A stretch of DNA of 64,000 bases from Cytobacillus horneckiae (GTDB taxonomy: Bacteria; Bacillota; Bacilli; Bacillales; Cytobacillaceae), in assembly GCF_002835735.1 (NCBI RefSeq), contig NZ_PISD01000015.1, forward strand, positions 43,095 through 107,094, given 5' to 3'. The position numbers were made by a program, and so were the translations under genes. The notes beneath the pieces are model-generated. The model was not told the DNA's origin. It saw only the letters and a list, made by a program, of their open reading frames with translations, and did no database searches. Within the stretch, counting starts at the first letter, position 1, and each line of letters starts with the position of its first letter. Below are positions 35,080 to 43,984 of the stretch, one piece after another.

Positions 35080-37122
35080 TTAATCCATCGTAGGGAAGAA
35101 GTTTGTTATTTCTCCTTGGTCATTCAGATACCCTCTAAAGTTTAAGCCATTTGAGGCGGTGCCATTGATTTCTCTGCCGATGATTTCTCCGTTGCCCATT
35201 GCTTCTTTTCCCCATTGTATCATTTGCTGATCTGAAAACACGTTTGGATCATAGACGGTTTTTGGATGAGTGATATTTTTGTATTCACCTGGGATGACGT
35301 CACCTTTCATGTCAAGCTTTGGGATTTGGTATTCGATTTCATACACGCCTTCGATAGATGGGTGTTTTTTCTTGGAAATGATACAGTCTTCCAAATTCCA
35401 GCCTTGATCTTTAAATGCTTTTTCAAAATGGGATAGATTATGTCCGCCGACGATTCCTTTTCCTTTTTTTCTAACAACATCTGCAACCTCAACCATATGC
35501 TTTTCATACCCTGGTTTGTAAGGGAAATTGTTCTTGGGCTTTGGTGGAGTAGGGTCAGGCTTAGGGTCATTTCTTCTGCCAAATCGGGAAGTGAGCCATT
35601 CCTTCAGTTTCCCGGCGCCAGTCCTGCCAAATGGAATTCTGCTTAATAGGAAGCCTAAACCTGCTGCGAGCGCATTTTCAGGGGTTAGCAATGATTTAGG
35701 ATTTCTGATAATATCAGCAATTTGTCGTCCGCTTGCAGCCATCCCGATACCGGTTGAGACAGCCCCCACAGCGCCCCAAAATCCAAGGAGCGGGAATGTT
35801 AAAGCAAATGCGCCAAGAATAATCATGCCTTTCTGAGAAAGGGAAAGTCCATTCCACCAATTTTGCAAACTATCAAACAGGCAGGCAAAGCAAGCATTGA
35901 TGCCTCCATTGTCTAACATGCCAGACATATACAAGATGCCTGCTGCTAATACGAATAATACAGTTAACCCGGCAAAGCTTCTCATCAGCAGCGCCTGAAC
36001 TTTTGGGAGAAGTTTCTTCGCTTCATGATTGCCATGAACCATTGTCAGTCCTGTTTCACGTCTCTCCCTGTAAAAAAGTAGTAAATTCATGTATCGCTGT
36101 CTATCAGTTATAAAAGCTTTTACGAGCTGCCAAATTTCAGAGAAAGGCTGAATCATATGCTCGTGCTTTAATAATGGAAGTTTGTTTCTCACATGATTAA
36201 TATCGCGATAATCAATCAATAATGCCGCACAGAGCATTATTAAAAAGAAGGGCTTCGCTGCATAACCGCTGCCTAATAAATCATGAAAAAAAGTCAACCA
36301 TCCTGGTGCGCGGAAATTAGCATTCCAGATGGCATGATCAAAAATTGCCCAGATTAGGAGAAATAAAGGAAACAGAAAGGCTAGAAAGGTAAACTTATGT
36401 CTGAACCTAAATGCCAGCCCAACTCCAAGGGCGATAATGGCGGTTAGCAGCGGGTGGCCGGCAGTCATTTTATCAGGAAGGAAGCTTTCTTCAAAATAGC
36501 CTGGGAAAAGGGTGAATAAATCCCAATGGAGCACTTTTCCTCCGAATAAAGTTACGCCATAATCAAACAAGCCTCCGGAGTTAATTCTGCGCGCAGTTTC
36601 CTCTAAAAACTGAAACCCGGCGCCTGTTGCGGCTCCAATAAGGGCATAATCAGTCAAGCTTAATGATGAAGCGCGTCTTGAGATAAATAAATAGAAAGCA
36701 AGAGGGATGAGCTTTAATACTTCCTCTGCGACTGGTGTAAGAAAGGCCATACTCCAAGCATTTGTAGTTGTGCCGCCTAAAAAGGACGTAATCGAGTAAA
36801 CAATAAGCGTATTTACCGGTACAATCAGCCATGCACCTGCTATAAAAAAATAGCTGTATTTTTTCCATGTGAGTGTTTTACTTCGTGAAAGCAGCCAAAA
36901 CTGGAGAAGCACATAAAAACTCCAAAAAAATTGCAGAAACATTTTCCGTGCATCTTCCATGAAGAATAAACTGATGATAAGAACAAGTATGGAAACCCAT
37001 GAAAAAACAATCATTAATTTGTTAATAAAGGGATATTTTTGAGGAAGCTGCTGATAGAATAGACTGATTGATTCAAGGATATTTCTCAACGTTATTCTTG
37101 TTTTTAACATGAGATTTATCAC
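35080..37122 (-). CDS. PrsW-like membrane protease fused to a C-terminal toxin domain
   Basis: 680-aa protein. Residues 30-310 hold about eight membrane helices with the PrsW (site-1-type intramembrane protease) motifs: E133-E134 in AEEVLK, FLEE at 172-175, H223 in AGHPLL and H263 in FDHAIWN. More helices lie at 385-400 and 432-465. A Pro/Lys linker (518-532) leads to a compact soluble domain (533-680) with GGHNLSHFEKAF, GVYEIEYQIPK and KTVYDPNVFSDQQM, resembling C-terminal toxin modules annotated in databases as CdiA-family toxin C-terminal domains. The start is probably GTG 37122 after GGAGTG. A small acidic gene follows. This fits a polymorphic toxin carried and perhaps released by its own membrane protease; activity is not proven. 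Confidence 0.75.
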   Translation of the reverse strand: MINLMLKTRITLRNILESISLFYQQLPQKYPFINKLMIVFSWVSILVLIISLFFMEDARKMFLQFFWSFYVLLQFWLLSRSKTLTWKKYSYFFIAGAWLIVPVNTLIVYSITSFLGGTTTNAWSMAFLTPVAEEVLKLIPLAFYLFISRRASSLSLTDYALIGAATGAGFQFLEETARRINSGGLFDYGVTLFGGKVLHWDLFTLFPGYFEESFLPDKMTAGHPLLTAIIALGVGLAFRFRHKFTFLAFLFPLFLLIWAIFDHAIWNANFRAPGWLTFFHDLLGSGYAAKPFFLIMLCAALLIDYRDINHVRNKLPLLKHEHMIQPFSEIWQLVKAFITDRQRYMNLLLFYRERRETGLTMVHGNHEAKKLLPKVQALLMRSFAGLTVLFVLAAGILYMSGMLDNGGINACFACLFDSLQNWWNGLSLSQKGMIILGAFALTFPLLGFWGAVGAVSTGIGMAASGRQIADIIRNPKSLLTPENALAAGLGFLLSRIPFGRTGAGKLKEWLTSRFGRRNDPKPDPTPPKPKNNFPYKPGYEKHMVEVADVVRKKGKGIVGGHNLSHFEKAFKDQGWNLEDCIISKKKHPSIEGVYEIEYQIPKLDMKGDVIPGEYKNITHPKTVYDPNVFSDQQMIQWGKEAMGNGEIIGREINGTASNGLNFRGYLNDQGEITNFFPTMD

Positions 37123-37273
37123 TATTAATCACTCCGAAGCGGTTAGTTTTTCTTATATTCGTTTTTAACTATATAATAATCAACTAAATTAATGAATAGG
37201 TCGAATTTTCTAAAAATATTTTAAAAGCTAACGCTGACAGAAGAATAATAAACCCTTTTGCCAGATTTAGCTT

Positions 37274-37309
37274 AAAGCGGAATGTACATTTTATTGTATG
37301 TTCCGCTTT
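37274..37309 (-). terminator. Hairpin at the 3' end of the lysR-type gene
   Basis: AAAGCGGAA (37274-37282) pairs with TTCCGCTTT (37301-37309), with inner TACA/TGTA pairing. The T-tract on the minus strand is weak, so termination strength is uncertain. Confidence 0.5.
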
Positions 37310-38187
37310 TCTATTTCAAGATTTAATCGTCTTAAAAAGGCCTTCGTTGTTTTACTCATATGTTTCTTTTTTAGGTGCACCCATCCATAATGGACAATTT
37401 CATCCTTAAGTTCATCAATCTGGACTGTGGCTACGCCAGGTGAATCAATAAATGAATAATCCAAGCCGAGTGTGATGGCTTCCCCTTGGGAGACAAGATG
37501 GGTAATGGCGTTTGTATGATTTGTTTGCAAGATGAATTTATTGTTAGATTTGGCATGCAATAATCGGTTTAATGCATCATTTAAATAATCATCCTTATAT
37601 AAGACAATGGGATACTTGCAGACTTCCTCTGCAAGCATACTTTTTTGTTCTGCGATTGTAGAATCGCTTTTAACAGCGATTACAAGCTTTCCTTCTAACA
37701 GCGGTTCAAAGTGAAAACGCTCTTCACTCACTTCCAATGTTTGGCCTGCTACAAGCAGGCCGACATCTACTTCTTCATTGAGCAGCTTATCAGTAATTTC
37801 CTTTGGACCAAGTTCTTGTAGCTCTACGGTGACGTGTGGATTCTCTTTTTTAAAGGAAAAGACAGCTGAAAGCAAAGCAGTGGTCGGTCCTGGAATCGTT
37901 GCAATCCGGATATGGCCATACAATGTCTCGGTATAAGAAAGGGCGATTTCTTTGAATTCATCTACATCTGACAATATTTCTTCTGCTTTATGTATAAGAA
38001 CTTCTCCTTCAGGTGTCAATTTTGCACCTGAGCGTGAACGTTTAAAAATAGCGACATCTAATTCTGCCTCAAGTGTACTGATTGATTGACTTAAAGCAGA
38101 TAAGGATAAATACAAATTATTTGCGGCTACCGTAAGTGATTTTGTTTTGGCTACCTCTAAAATATGGCGAAGCTGCTCGAAGGTCAT
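37291..38187 (-). CDS. LysR family transcriptional regulator
   Basis: 298-aa regulator. The N-terminal winged helix (MTFEQLRHILEVAKTKSLTVAANNLYLSLSALSQSISTLE in pieces at residues 1-40) is followed by a periplasmic-binding-like effector domain (GHIRIATIPGPTTALL onward). The ATG at 38187 follows TAGGAGC; the frame is open to 38214. It reads alone, next to the iron-complex operon in the same direction but separated by a gap of 150 bases. Target and ligand are unknown. Confidence 0.85.
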   Translation of the reverse strand: MTFEQLRHILEVAKTKSLTVAANNLYLSLSALSQSISTLEAELDVAIFKRSRSGAKLTPEGEVLIHKAEEILSDVDEFKEIALSYTETLYGHIRIATIPGPTTALLSAVFSFKKENPHVTVELQELGPKEITDKLLNEEVDVGLLVAGQTLEVSEERFHFEPLLEGKLVIAVKSDSTIAEQKSMLAEEVCKYPIVLYKDDYLNDALNRLLHAKSNNKFILQTNHTNAITHLVSQGEAITLGLDYSFIDSPGVATVQIDELKDEIVHYGWVHLKKKHMSKTTKAFLRRLNLEIEKRNIQ

Positions 38188-38337
38188 ATCGTTTGCTCCT
38201 AACTTAACATTCATTTTATTGCTTATCTTTAGTATATGTGAAGTGACAGGAAACTTGTAAGTGAAGTGATTTGCGGAATTGGTGACTGTTTCATGTGGAA
38301 CAATTAAAGGCAGATGCCGTTTAGCATCTGCCTTATC

Positions 38338-39156
38338 CTATCGCTCGTTGCCAAAATAAGTAGGAACAATGGTTTCAAAAGTCTGGCTATCTACTTTCTG
38401 AATGAGCTTTTTCACTTCGATATTAAAGTATTTTAGCATGTTTTCCTCTGTCATAATTTCGGAAACATTGCCGGTAATCACTGGTTTTTCTTTGGCGACC
38501 ATTAGTACCTTCTCGCCGAAGTAAAAAGCATGATTCGCATAGTGTGTATTAATTAAACAAGCGAGGCCTCTTTCCTTTGTTAACCTCTTAATTGTTTGCA
38601 GAATGACTTTTTGCTTGTAGATATCCAGATGGGATTCAGGTTCATCCAAGATTAGTATTTTTGGTTCTGATACTAAAGTACGGGCGATGAGAGCAAGCTG
38701 AAGCTCGCCGCCGCTCACAGCGTTGCATGATTGATGGGCTAAGTGTCCGAGCCCAACGGACTCAAGCGCCTCAAATGCTGCCTGTTTATCTTCTTTCGAA
38801 GGCTGAGCAAAGGCATTGAGCATTTTTGCTCTTCCCATCGTGACTAAATCTAAAATACTGTAGCCAAACGTCATTTTAGAGGCTTGAGGAACATAGCCGA
38901 TCGTTTTCCATATTTCTTTTTGCGACAGAGAAGCTAATGACTTTCCTTGTAAGAGGGTTTCGCCTTTTTCCCATTTTAGCAATCCCATCACACATTTGAG
39001 CATTGTCGTTTTACCTGCACCGTTTGGCCCGAGAATAGCCATGATTTCACCTTGGTTCAGGTCAAAGTTTATGTCATTATGATAGAGATAACTTTGCTGT
39101 TCCGATTGGCTTTTTTTGTTATAAAAATAGTTTCCATCTTTTACTTGCAGTATCAA
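38338..39156 (-). CDS. Iron-complex ABC transporter ATPase (FecE-like)
   Basis: ATPase (272 aa) of a siderophore/heme/cobalamin-type importer. Walker A GPNGAGKTT (about 43-51), Q-loop YVPQ, signature VSGGELQLALIAR and Walker B ILILDEPESHLD are intact. Starts at TTG 39156 after GGAGGTGG and overlaps the permease stop by 4 bases (TTGA), so it is last in the sbp-permease-ATPase operon behind two Fur boxes. Confidence 0.88.
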   Translation of the reverse strand: MILQVKDGNYFYNKKSQSEQQSYLYHNDINFDLNQGEIMAILGPNGAGKTTMLKCVMGLLKWEKGETLLQGKSLASLSQKEIWKTIGYVPQASKMTFGYSILDLVTMGRAKMLNAFAQPSKEDKQAAFEALESVGLGHLAHQSCNAVSGGELQLALIARTLVSEPKILILDEPESHLDIYKQKVILQTIKRLTKERGLACLINTHYANHAFYFGEKVLMVAKEKPVITGNVSEIMTEENMLKYFNIEVKKLIQKVDSQTFETIVPTYFGNER

Positions 39157-40157
39157 TTCCAGCCACCTCCAGTTTTACGAAGTAAATAAGCAAAGAAAGG
39201 GGCGCCCACAATCGCTGTTAAAATCGATAATGGGATCTCAGCTGCAGTTAGGCTTCTGGCAAGGGTATCAATAATAAGCAGATACACCGCACCAATGGAA
39301 ATTGAAGCAGGCAGTACATACTGATTGTTGCTGCCGACAATCATGCGGGCAATATGAGGGATAATTAAGCCTACCCAGCCGATGATTCCTGCAATGGCAA
39401 CAGATGCTGAAGTGATTAACGTGGCCCCGATAATAACAAGCCACTTCATTCTAACGACATTAATTCCTAAAGATTTTGCTTCTTCATCAGATAGTGACAA
39501 TATATTTAATCTCCATCTGCAAGCATATAAAATAATCATGCCAATGATGATTAAAGGGCCGCCGATAAGCAGTTCTTTATATCCGGCAGTGCCTAAGCTT
39601 CCCATTAACCAATAGGTGATAGAAGGGAGCTTTTCCTCAGGATCGGCCAAAAATTTGACGAGTGAAATGAGCGCCTGGAACAAGGCACTTGTCACCACCC
39701 CAGCTAGTACAAGCATAAAGATCGGCATTTCCCTTTTAGACCCGCTAATGACAAAGGCAAATCCAATTGCGAGCATGCCCATAATTAGGGCCAGTATCTG
39801 CATAGATACACCATTGCCAAAAAGCAAGATTCCAATTGATGCACCAAACCCTGCACCAGCAGAAACGCCCAGGATATCAGGGCTGACCAAAGGGTTTGCA
39901 AACATCCCTTGGAAGGCAGCACCAGCGATGGCCAGGCCGCCGCCGATAAGCATGGCAAGCAGAATGCGGGGCAGCCGTACATTCATCACAATCGTTTCTT
40001 CCATTTGAGTCCATGTTTGCTCAATAGGGAAGAGCTGAGATAGCAGTATTTTCACTTGGACGATAAACTCTACTTCAAACCGACCAATCCCAATAGAGAG
40101 AAGCCCAAACAAGAAGGGGAGCGTCCAAAGTAACAGTTTGATCATCTTTGATTTCAT
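39153..40157 (-). CDS. FecCD-type iron-complex permease
   Basis: 334-aa permease with about nine to ten helices of the FecCD/BtuC family. Characteristic blocks: RLPRILLAMLIGGGLAIAGAAFQG (about 60-83), NPLVSPDILGVSAGAGFGA and the coupling region GWVGLIIPHIARMIVG (about 265-280). Only one permease gene is present, so it probably works as a homodimer. AAAGGTGA site before the ATG. Second gene of the Fur-box operon. Confidence 0.9.
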   Translation of the reverse strand: MKSKMIKLLLWTLPFLFGLLSIGIGRFEVEFIVQVKILLSQLFPIEQTWTQMEETIVMNVRLPRILLAMLIGGGLAIAGAAFQGMFANPLVSPDILGVSAGAGFGASIGILLFGNGVSMQILALIMGMLAIGFAFVISGSKREMPIFMLVLAGVVTSALFQALISLVKFLADPEEKLPSITYWLMGSLGTAGYKELLIGGPLIIIGMIILYACRWRLNILSLSDEEAKSLGINVVRMKWLVIIGATLITSASVAIAGIIGWVGLIIPHIARMIVGSNNQYVLPASISIGAVYLLIIDTLARSLTAAEIPLSILTAIVGAPFFAYLLRKTGGGWN

Positions 40158-40175
40158 TTGAGAGTCACCTTTACC

Positions 40176-41288
40176 TTAATATTTTGCTGCTTCGGATGGC
40201 GGGTTTAAAATTTCATGTACTTGTTCGTTAGATAAATCATAATCGTAAAAGCGTTGATAATAGTCCTTAATCTCACCATTCATATCATAGTCAAATAGCT
40301 CGGGGTGATTTTTCTGAGCCATCCATTTCAGCATTAAAGGCGCATCGCCGCTTGGCGGATACCAGCGATAGATTCCTAGCGGCATTTTATATACCTTTTT
40401 ATCTTGAACCGCTTTTATTTGGCTCCAATCTTGACCGTCAAACACATTATTAAATAAATCTTCCGGCTGAGTTTCAGTAAAGTTCGTAATGTAAATAATG
40501 TCAGGATTCCATTTATAGATTTGCTCCATATTGACGGCTTTAATTCCATCGATTTCATCTTCTGCTACATCAATTCCGCCTGTTGCATGAATCCAGCGAT
40601 TGCCGTGCATATTTTTACCTGGCACTGATATCTCTCCGTTGCTGTGGTATTGAAGCACCATCACGCGCGGTTTGTCTTCCTCTTTTACATCAGAGAGGGT
40701 ATCATCTATCATTTTTTGATTCTTCTCACCCTCTTCTATAATGGCTTCAGGGCGATCAGATATCCCAGTCACTTCTCCTGTTAAGGTTAACCATCTGTTT
40801 AATGTATCAAGAGGGTTCATAGAATCAGTGGTTGTGTCTAGAGCAACGGTTGTAATTCCAGTTTCTTCAAGCTTCTGAACCGTTTTCTCCTGATTGGCAA
40901 TTTCGAAATATACTTGAGGATCCAGTGTCATAAGTTCCTCAATATTTACTTCTCCATTTTCAATGAAGTTTGTTTTTGCATCCAAAATGGAAGGTGATAA
41001 ATCCTTTAAAATCGAATTGGATGCCGCATTATATGAGTTGGGATGAATACCGACGATTTCATCTGTAGAATTTGTCCCTATGTACCATGTGGAAAAGTAT
41101 GGTAGGATACTTCCCATCACTACACGATCTAATTCTCCCGGAATCTCAACCTCTCTATTTAACTCATCTGTAATGAGCTTAGTTTCCTTGCTTGGTTCTA
41201 AATCTTTATTAGATACAGTGTCGCTGTCTCCGCATCCTGCCAGTAAAAATAGTAAACTAGCACTGTATAAAAATAATTTTCCTTTCAT
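40176..41288 (-). CDS. Iron-complex substrate-binding lipoprotein
   Basis: 370-aa lipoprotein: signal peptide with lipobox LAGC (Cys19), acidic linker, then a class III (FhuD/BtuF-type) binding fold with a long backbone helix. It binds an iron complex (siderophore or heme; ligand not readable) for the FecCD/FecE partners downstream. First gene of the operon, AAGGAG site, transcribed from a region with two Fur boxes. Confidence 0.87.
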   Translation of the reverse strand: MKGKLFLYSASLLFLLAGCGDSDTVSNKDLEPSKETKLITDELNREVEIPGELDRVVMGSILPYFSTWYIGTNSTDEIVGIHPNSYNAASNSILKDLSPSILDAKTNFIENGEVNIEELMTLDPQVYFEIANQEKTVQKLEETGITTVALDTTTDSMNPLDTLNRWLTLTGEVTGISDRPEAIIEEGEKNQKMIDDTLSDVKEEDKPRVMVLQYHSNGEISVPGKNMHGNRWIHATGGIDVAEDEIDGIKAVNMEQIYKWNPDIIYITNFTETQPEDLFNNVFDGQDWSQIKAVQDKKVYKMPLGIYRWYPPSGDAPLMLKWMAQKNHPELFDYDMNGEIKDYYQRFYDYDLSNEQVHEILNPPSEAAKY

Positions 41289-41319
41289 ATTTATCTCCTT
41301 CTCTGCTAATATATTAATT

Positions 41320-41338
41320 GATAATGATTTTCGTTATC
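41320..41338. promoter_or_regulatory. Fur box 1
   Basis: GATAATGATTTTCGTTATC matches the 19-bp Fur consensus GATAATGATAATCATTATC at 16 of 19 positions. It lies 32 bp before the binding-protein start and between two divergent operons. Confidence 0.8.
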
Positions 41339-41359
41339 ACTATTTAATTTAACCTATTT

Positions 41360-41378
41360 GATAATGAGAATCAATGTC
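41360..41378. promoter_or_regulatory. Fur box 2
   Basis: GATAATGAGAATCAATGTC, a second Fur-like site 40 bp from the first centre to centre, on the side of the divergent amidotransferase-like genes. TTGATAATGAGAATCAA is itself nearly palindromic. Confidence 0.75.
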
Positions 41379-41441
41379 AATAATATACTGGGATAATTTA
41401 CAAACCTAAATAGAAGACAGCAGCTACAGGAGGGAACAGCC

Positions 41442-42083
41442 TTGACTCAGAATAATGATATTTTGTATTTAGACCCTGGCCATGCTTTCGGCATAGGCAG
41501 CAGGGAAAGTTCATTTATTAAAAATAATTTTCAGCTTGTCGATCAGTACGAGTTAGAAGCTATTGATTTGCATGAATATAAATGTTTAGTTGTCCATGAT
41601 TTTATTGATCAGGAGTTCATGTTTAAACAGAGGGAGAAAGTTCGCTCGTTTCTAGATGCTGGAAAGATTGTGATTTTCGCTGGTCATTTGTTTAAGGAGT
41701 GGCTGCCAGGGTGTCCACTATTTACACCGAAGGAAATACATCAATTTACTGATTACGAGATTTCAATTGCAGCACCGCATACAATTTTTTCTGGAGTTAT
41801 TTCAGAAGAAATGACCTTTAATAAAGGGGTAGCCGGCTTCTTTGCGCGGGGAACTCATTCACCTGTGCCTGCAGGTGCTGAGGTCTTGCTTACCTTGCCG
41901 GGTGCTATGCCAGTTACGTATATTGACCGCCAGACAACTAAAGGAACCATTTTTGTTCACGCAGGCAGAGACTTGTTTGTTAACCGCATGCAAGGAAAGT
42001 CTACAGATCGCATTAGTGTGCAGCTGCTGCAATGGGTTCATGAAGAATATCGAAACTTACAAGGCGCGGGTGAAAAAATATGA
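41442..42083 (+). CDS. Amidotransferase-fold protein, unknown, paralogue A
   Basis: 213-aa cytoplasmic protein of unknown function. Alternating strands and helices (CLVVHDFIDQEFM, GKIVIFAGHLFKEWLPG, KGTIFVHAGRDLFVN) suggest a class I glutamine-amidotransferase-like (flavodoxin-type) fold, but no catalytic Cys in a GxCxG elbow is visible, so it is likely a binding or non-catalytic member. It shares local pattern with the next gene (FAGHLFKEWLPGC versus FGPQPWEWLPNQ). TTG start after AGGAGGGA. It diverges from the iron-complex transporter across two Fur boxes, so iron control is likely. Confidence 0.6.
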   Translation: MTQNNDILYLDPGHAFGIGSRESSFIKNNFQLVDQYELEAIDLHEYKCLVVHDFIDQEFMFKQREKVRSFLDAGKIVIFAGHLFKEWLPGCPLFTPKEIHQFTDYEISIAAPHTIFSGVISEEMTFNKGVAGFFARGTHSPVPAGAEVLLTLPGAMPVTYIDRQTTKGTIFVHAGRDLFVNRMQGKSTDRISVQLLQWVHEEYRNLQGAGEKI

Positions 42084-42688
42084 GAAAAATCGCAGTCGTT
42101 TACAGTGGGAATAGCGCTCATTATCGCACTTTCAATGAGCCAAAATATCGCAAATTTATAGCTGAGCTTATTTACTTGCCGGATTTACTGGAAGCATCGC
42201 TTGAAAATTATGATGTGCTAATTGTGCCATCTCAATTAAATGAGCGGCTTCTGCTTGGTGCAAAAGAGAAGATTCTTGCCTTTGCTGAACAAGGGGGAGT
42301 GGTCGCGGCTTTCGGCCCTCAGCCATGGGAATGGCTGCCCAACCAAAAATGGGAGGAAAGGGAAACGAATTTTTGGTGGTGGAAGGAAAAGGGCGCTTCT
42401 AGTGGACTAGTGTTAGCAGCACCACAGCATGATTTGTTTAATTATATTACACTCGAAGATGCCACATGGCATCAGCACGGTGTATTTTGGCCGGTTAATG
42501 GAGCGGAAAAGCTTATCACAACAGAGGATGGCGGTGCAGTTTTATATGTTGATAAAATCAGCACTGAAGGAACTTGGATTGTGACTACGCTTGATCCGGA
42601 TTATCATTTTGGTTCATACTTTATGCCGGCGACAGAGCGCTTTTTAGATGGATTTTTACCTTGGCTTGCGCAAGGGAAAATCTCCTGA
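42080..42688 (+). CDS. Amidotransferase-fold protein, unknown, paralogue B
   Basis: 202-aa cytoplasmic protein, start ATG overlapping the stop of the previous gene (ATGA). Like its neighbour it alternates strands and helices (VVYSGNSAHYR, YDVLIVPSQLNERLL, GGVVAAFGPQPWEWLP, GTWIVTTLDPDYHFG) and is very Trp-rich (WWWKEK, ATWHQHGVFWP). The two are probably an ancient duplication acting as a pair. No catalytic motif I can name. Iron-regulated by position. Confidence 0.6.
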   Translation: MRKIAVVYSGNSAHYRTFNEPKYRKFIAELIYLPDLLEASLENYDVLIVPSQLNERLLLGAKEKILAFAEQGGVVAAFGPQPWEWLPNQKWEERETNFWWWKEKGASSGLVLAAPQHDLFNYITLEDATWHQHGVFWPVNGAEKLITTEDGGAVLYVDKISTEGTWIVTTLDPDYHFGSYFMPATERFLDGFLPWLAQGKIS

Positions 42689-42805
42689 GAAAAAGAAACA
42701 CCCCTTTCATTTCTCAACTCCTTTTAGCTGAAACCGCTTTACAATCTAGCAAAACAGCAATATAGTATTTATGGTATATATTAACAATATAGGGGAACTA
42801 AGAGG

Positions 42806-43840
42806 ATGAAAAAGGGGAAATTTTTGAGAAGTATCATTATCATTTTAATAGTGCTATGTGCAGCTTGTTCCGCGGAGCAGCCTGTCGCTGTAGAAGGTGA
42901 AGTGGAGGCTGAGGCAGCTTCTCTACAGACGAAAATTGATGGAAAAGTGAATGCAGCTGAGGCAAGTATCCAAGAAGATGAGAGCATGTATATCGTCAAT
43001 GATTCAGTCAATATGAGGCAGCGCCCCTCAACAGATGAACAGATAGAAGATGTACTGTATGAAGGTGAGGAAGTGCGCTTTTTATCAGCTGATGGGTCAT
43101 GGTTTGAAGTTTCAAATGGAGAGGCTAAAGGATTTGTTCACCAATCTTATCTCGATCTTCCGGATCAAGAATCTGAATCTACTGGGCGCGATGTTTTGAT
43201 ACTAATGTATCATGCAATTGATGACTATAAAGGTTCCGGCAGCAAAGAGCTGTATGTTACACCGGAAAACTTTGAAAGTCAGATGCAATACTTAAAATCT
43301 GAAGGGTTTACACCGATCACCTTTGCTGATTTAGATCATTTGAAAGAAATCGAAAAGCCTGTATTAATTACATTAGATGACGGCTATAAAAACAATATGA
43401 ATGCCTATTATATTTTGCAAAAATTAAAGGATGATGATTTTCCGGCAAAGGCAACCATTTTTATGATAGGAAATAAGATTGATCAGAAACATGGATTATC
43501 GACTGAGCAATTAAAAGAAATCACTGCTTCAGGAATTATTTCCATACAGTCGCACACAGTCACTCATCCTTCTTTGCCAACAATAGGGAATTATGAACAA
43601 GAGCTAGGTGAAATAAAGAACCAGCTTGAAGGGATTACAGGGGAAAAGGTCATTGCACTTGCCTATCCTGCTGGTAAATATGATGATAAAGTGATTGAAG
43701 AAACAAAAAAGTACTATGATTATGCTGTCACTATCCATCAAGGGATTGCCGATATGAGCGAATCACCTTATGAAATGAAAAGAATCCGTGTAAATTACAC
43801 TACAAGTATAGATGGATTTGAATATATGGTAAATCAATAA
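42806..43840 (+). CDS. SH3b-domain polysaccharide deacetylase lipoprotein
   Basis: 344-aa surface lipoprotein. Lipobox CAACS (Cys near residue 22), a bacterial SH3 domain (about 53-112, SVNMRQRPSTDEQI, WFEVSNGEAKGFVHQSYL) for cell-wall binding, and a NodB deacetylase domain (about 125-344) with the metal/catalytic pair in ITLDDGY, the metal His in QSHTVTHPS, and LAYPAGKYDD. It probably removes acetyl groups from peptidoglycan or another wall glycan. Single gene with its own terminator. Confidence 0.88.
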   Translation: MKKGKFLRSIIIILIVLCAACSAEQPVAVEGEVEAEAASLQTKIDGKVNAAEASIQEDESMYIVNDSVNMRQRPSTDEQIEDVLYEGEEVRFLSADGSWFEVSNGEAKGFVHQSYLDLPDQESESTGRDVLILMYHAIDDYKGSGSKELYVTPENFESQMQYLKSEGFTPITFADLDHLKEIEKPVLITLDDGYKNNMNAYYILQKLKDDDFPAKATIFMIGNKIDQKHGLSTEQLKEITASGIISIQSHTVTHPSLPTIGNYEQELGEIKNQLEGITGEKVIALAYPAGKYDDKVIEETKKYYDYAVTIHQGIADMSESPYEMKRIRVNYTTSIDGFEYMVNQ

Positions 43841-43867
43841 AAACAGAGGGTTTCTACCTCTGTTTTT
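43839..43867 (+). terminator. Terminator of the deacetylase gene
   Basis: AAAAACAGAGG (43839-43849) pairs with CCTCTGTTTTT (43857-43867) with a 7-nt loop. Confidence 0.85.
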
Positions 43868-43984
43868 ATTTTGATAAAATGTAAGAAAAGAGGGGAAAGT
43901 TGTACTTTATCTTGCACCAGACGAATGTCTCTTGCGGTTTTTAGTCTATCCCTTATACTACGGTAGAAGCAGGAGGTGTTTCAC

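Noticed and set aside
35080..35530. EndoU nuclease domain at the toxin C-terminus
   Set aside because: The two-histidine EndoU pattern and its STFFP-type end are not present; the motifs fit another toxin-domain type.
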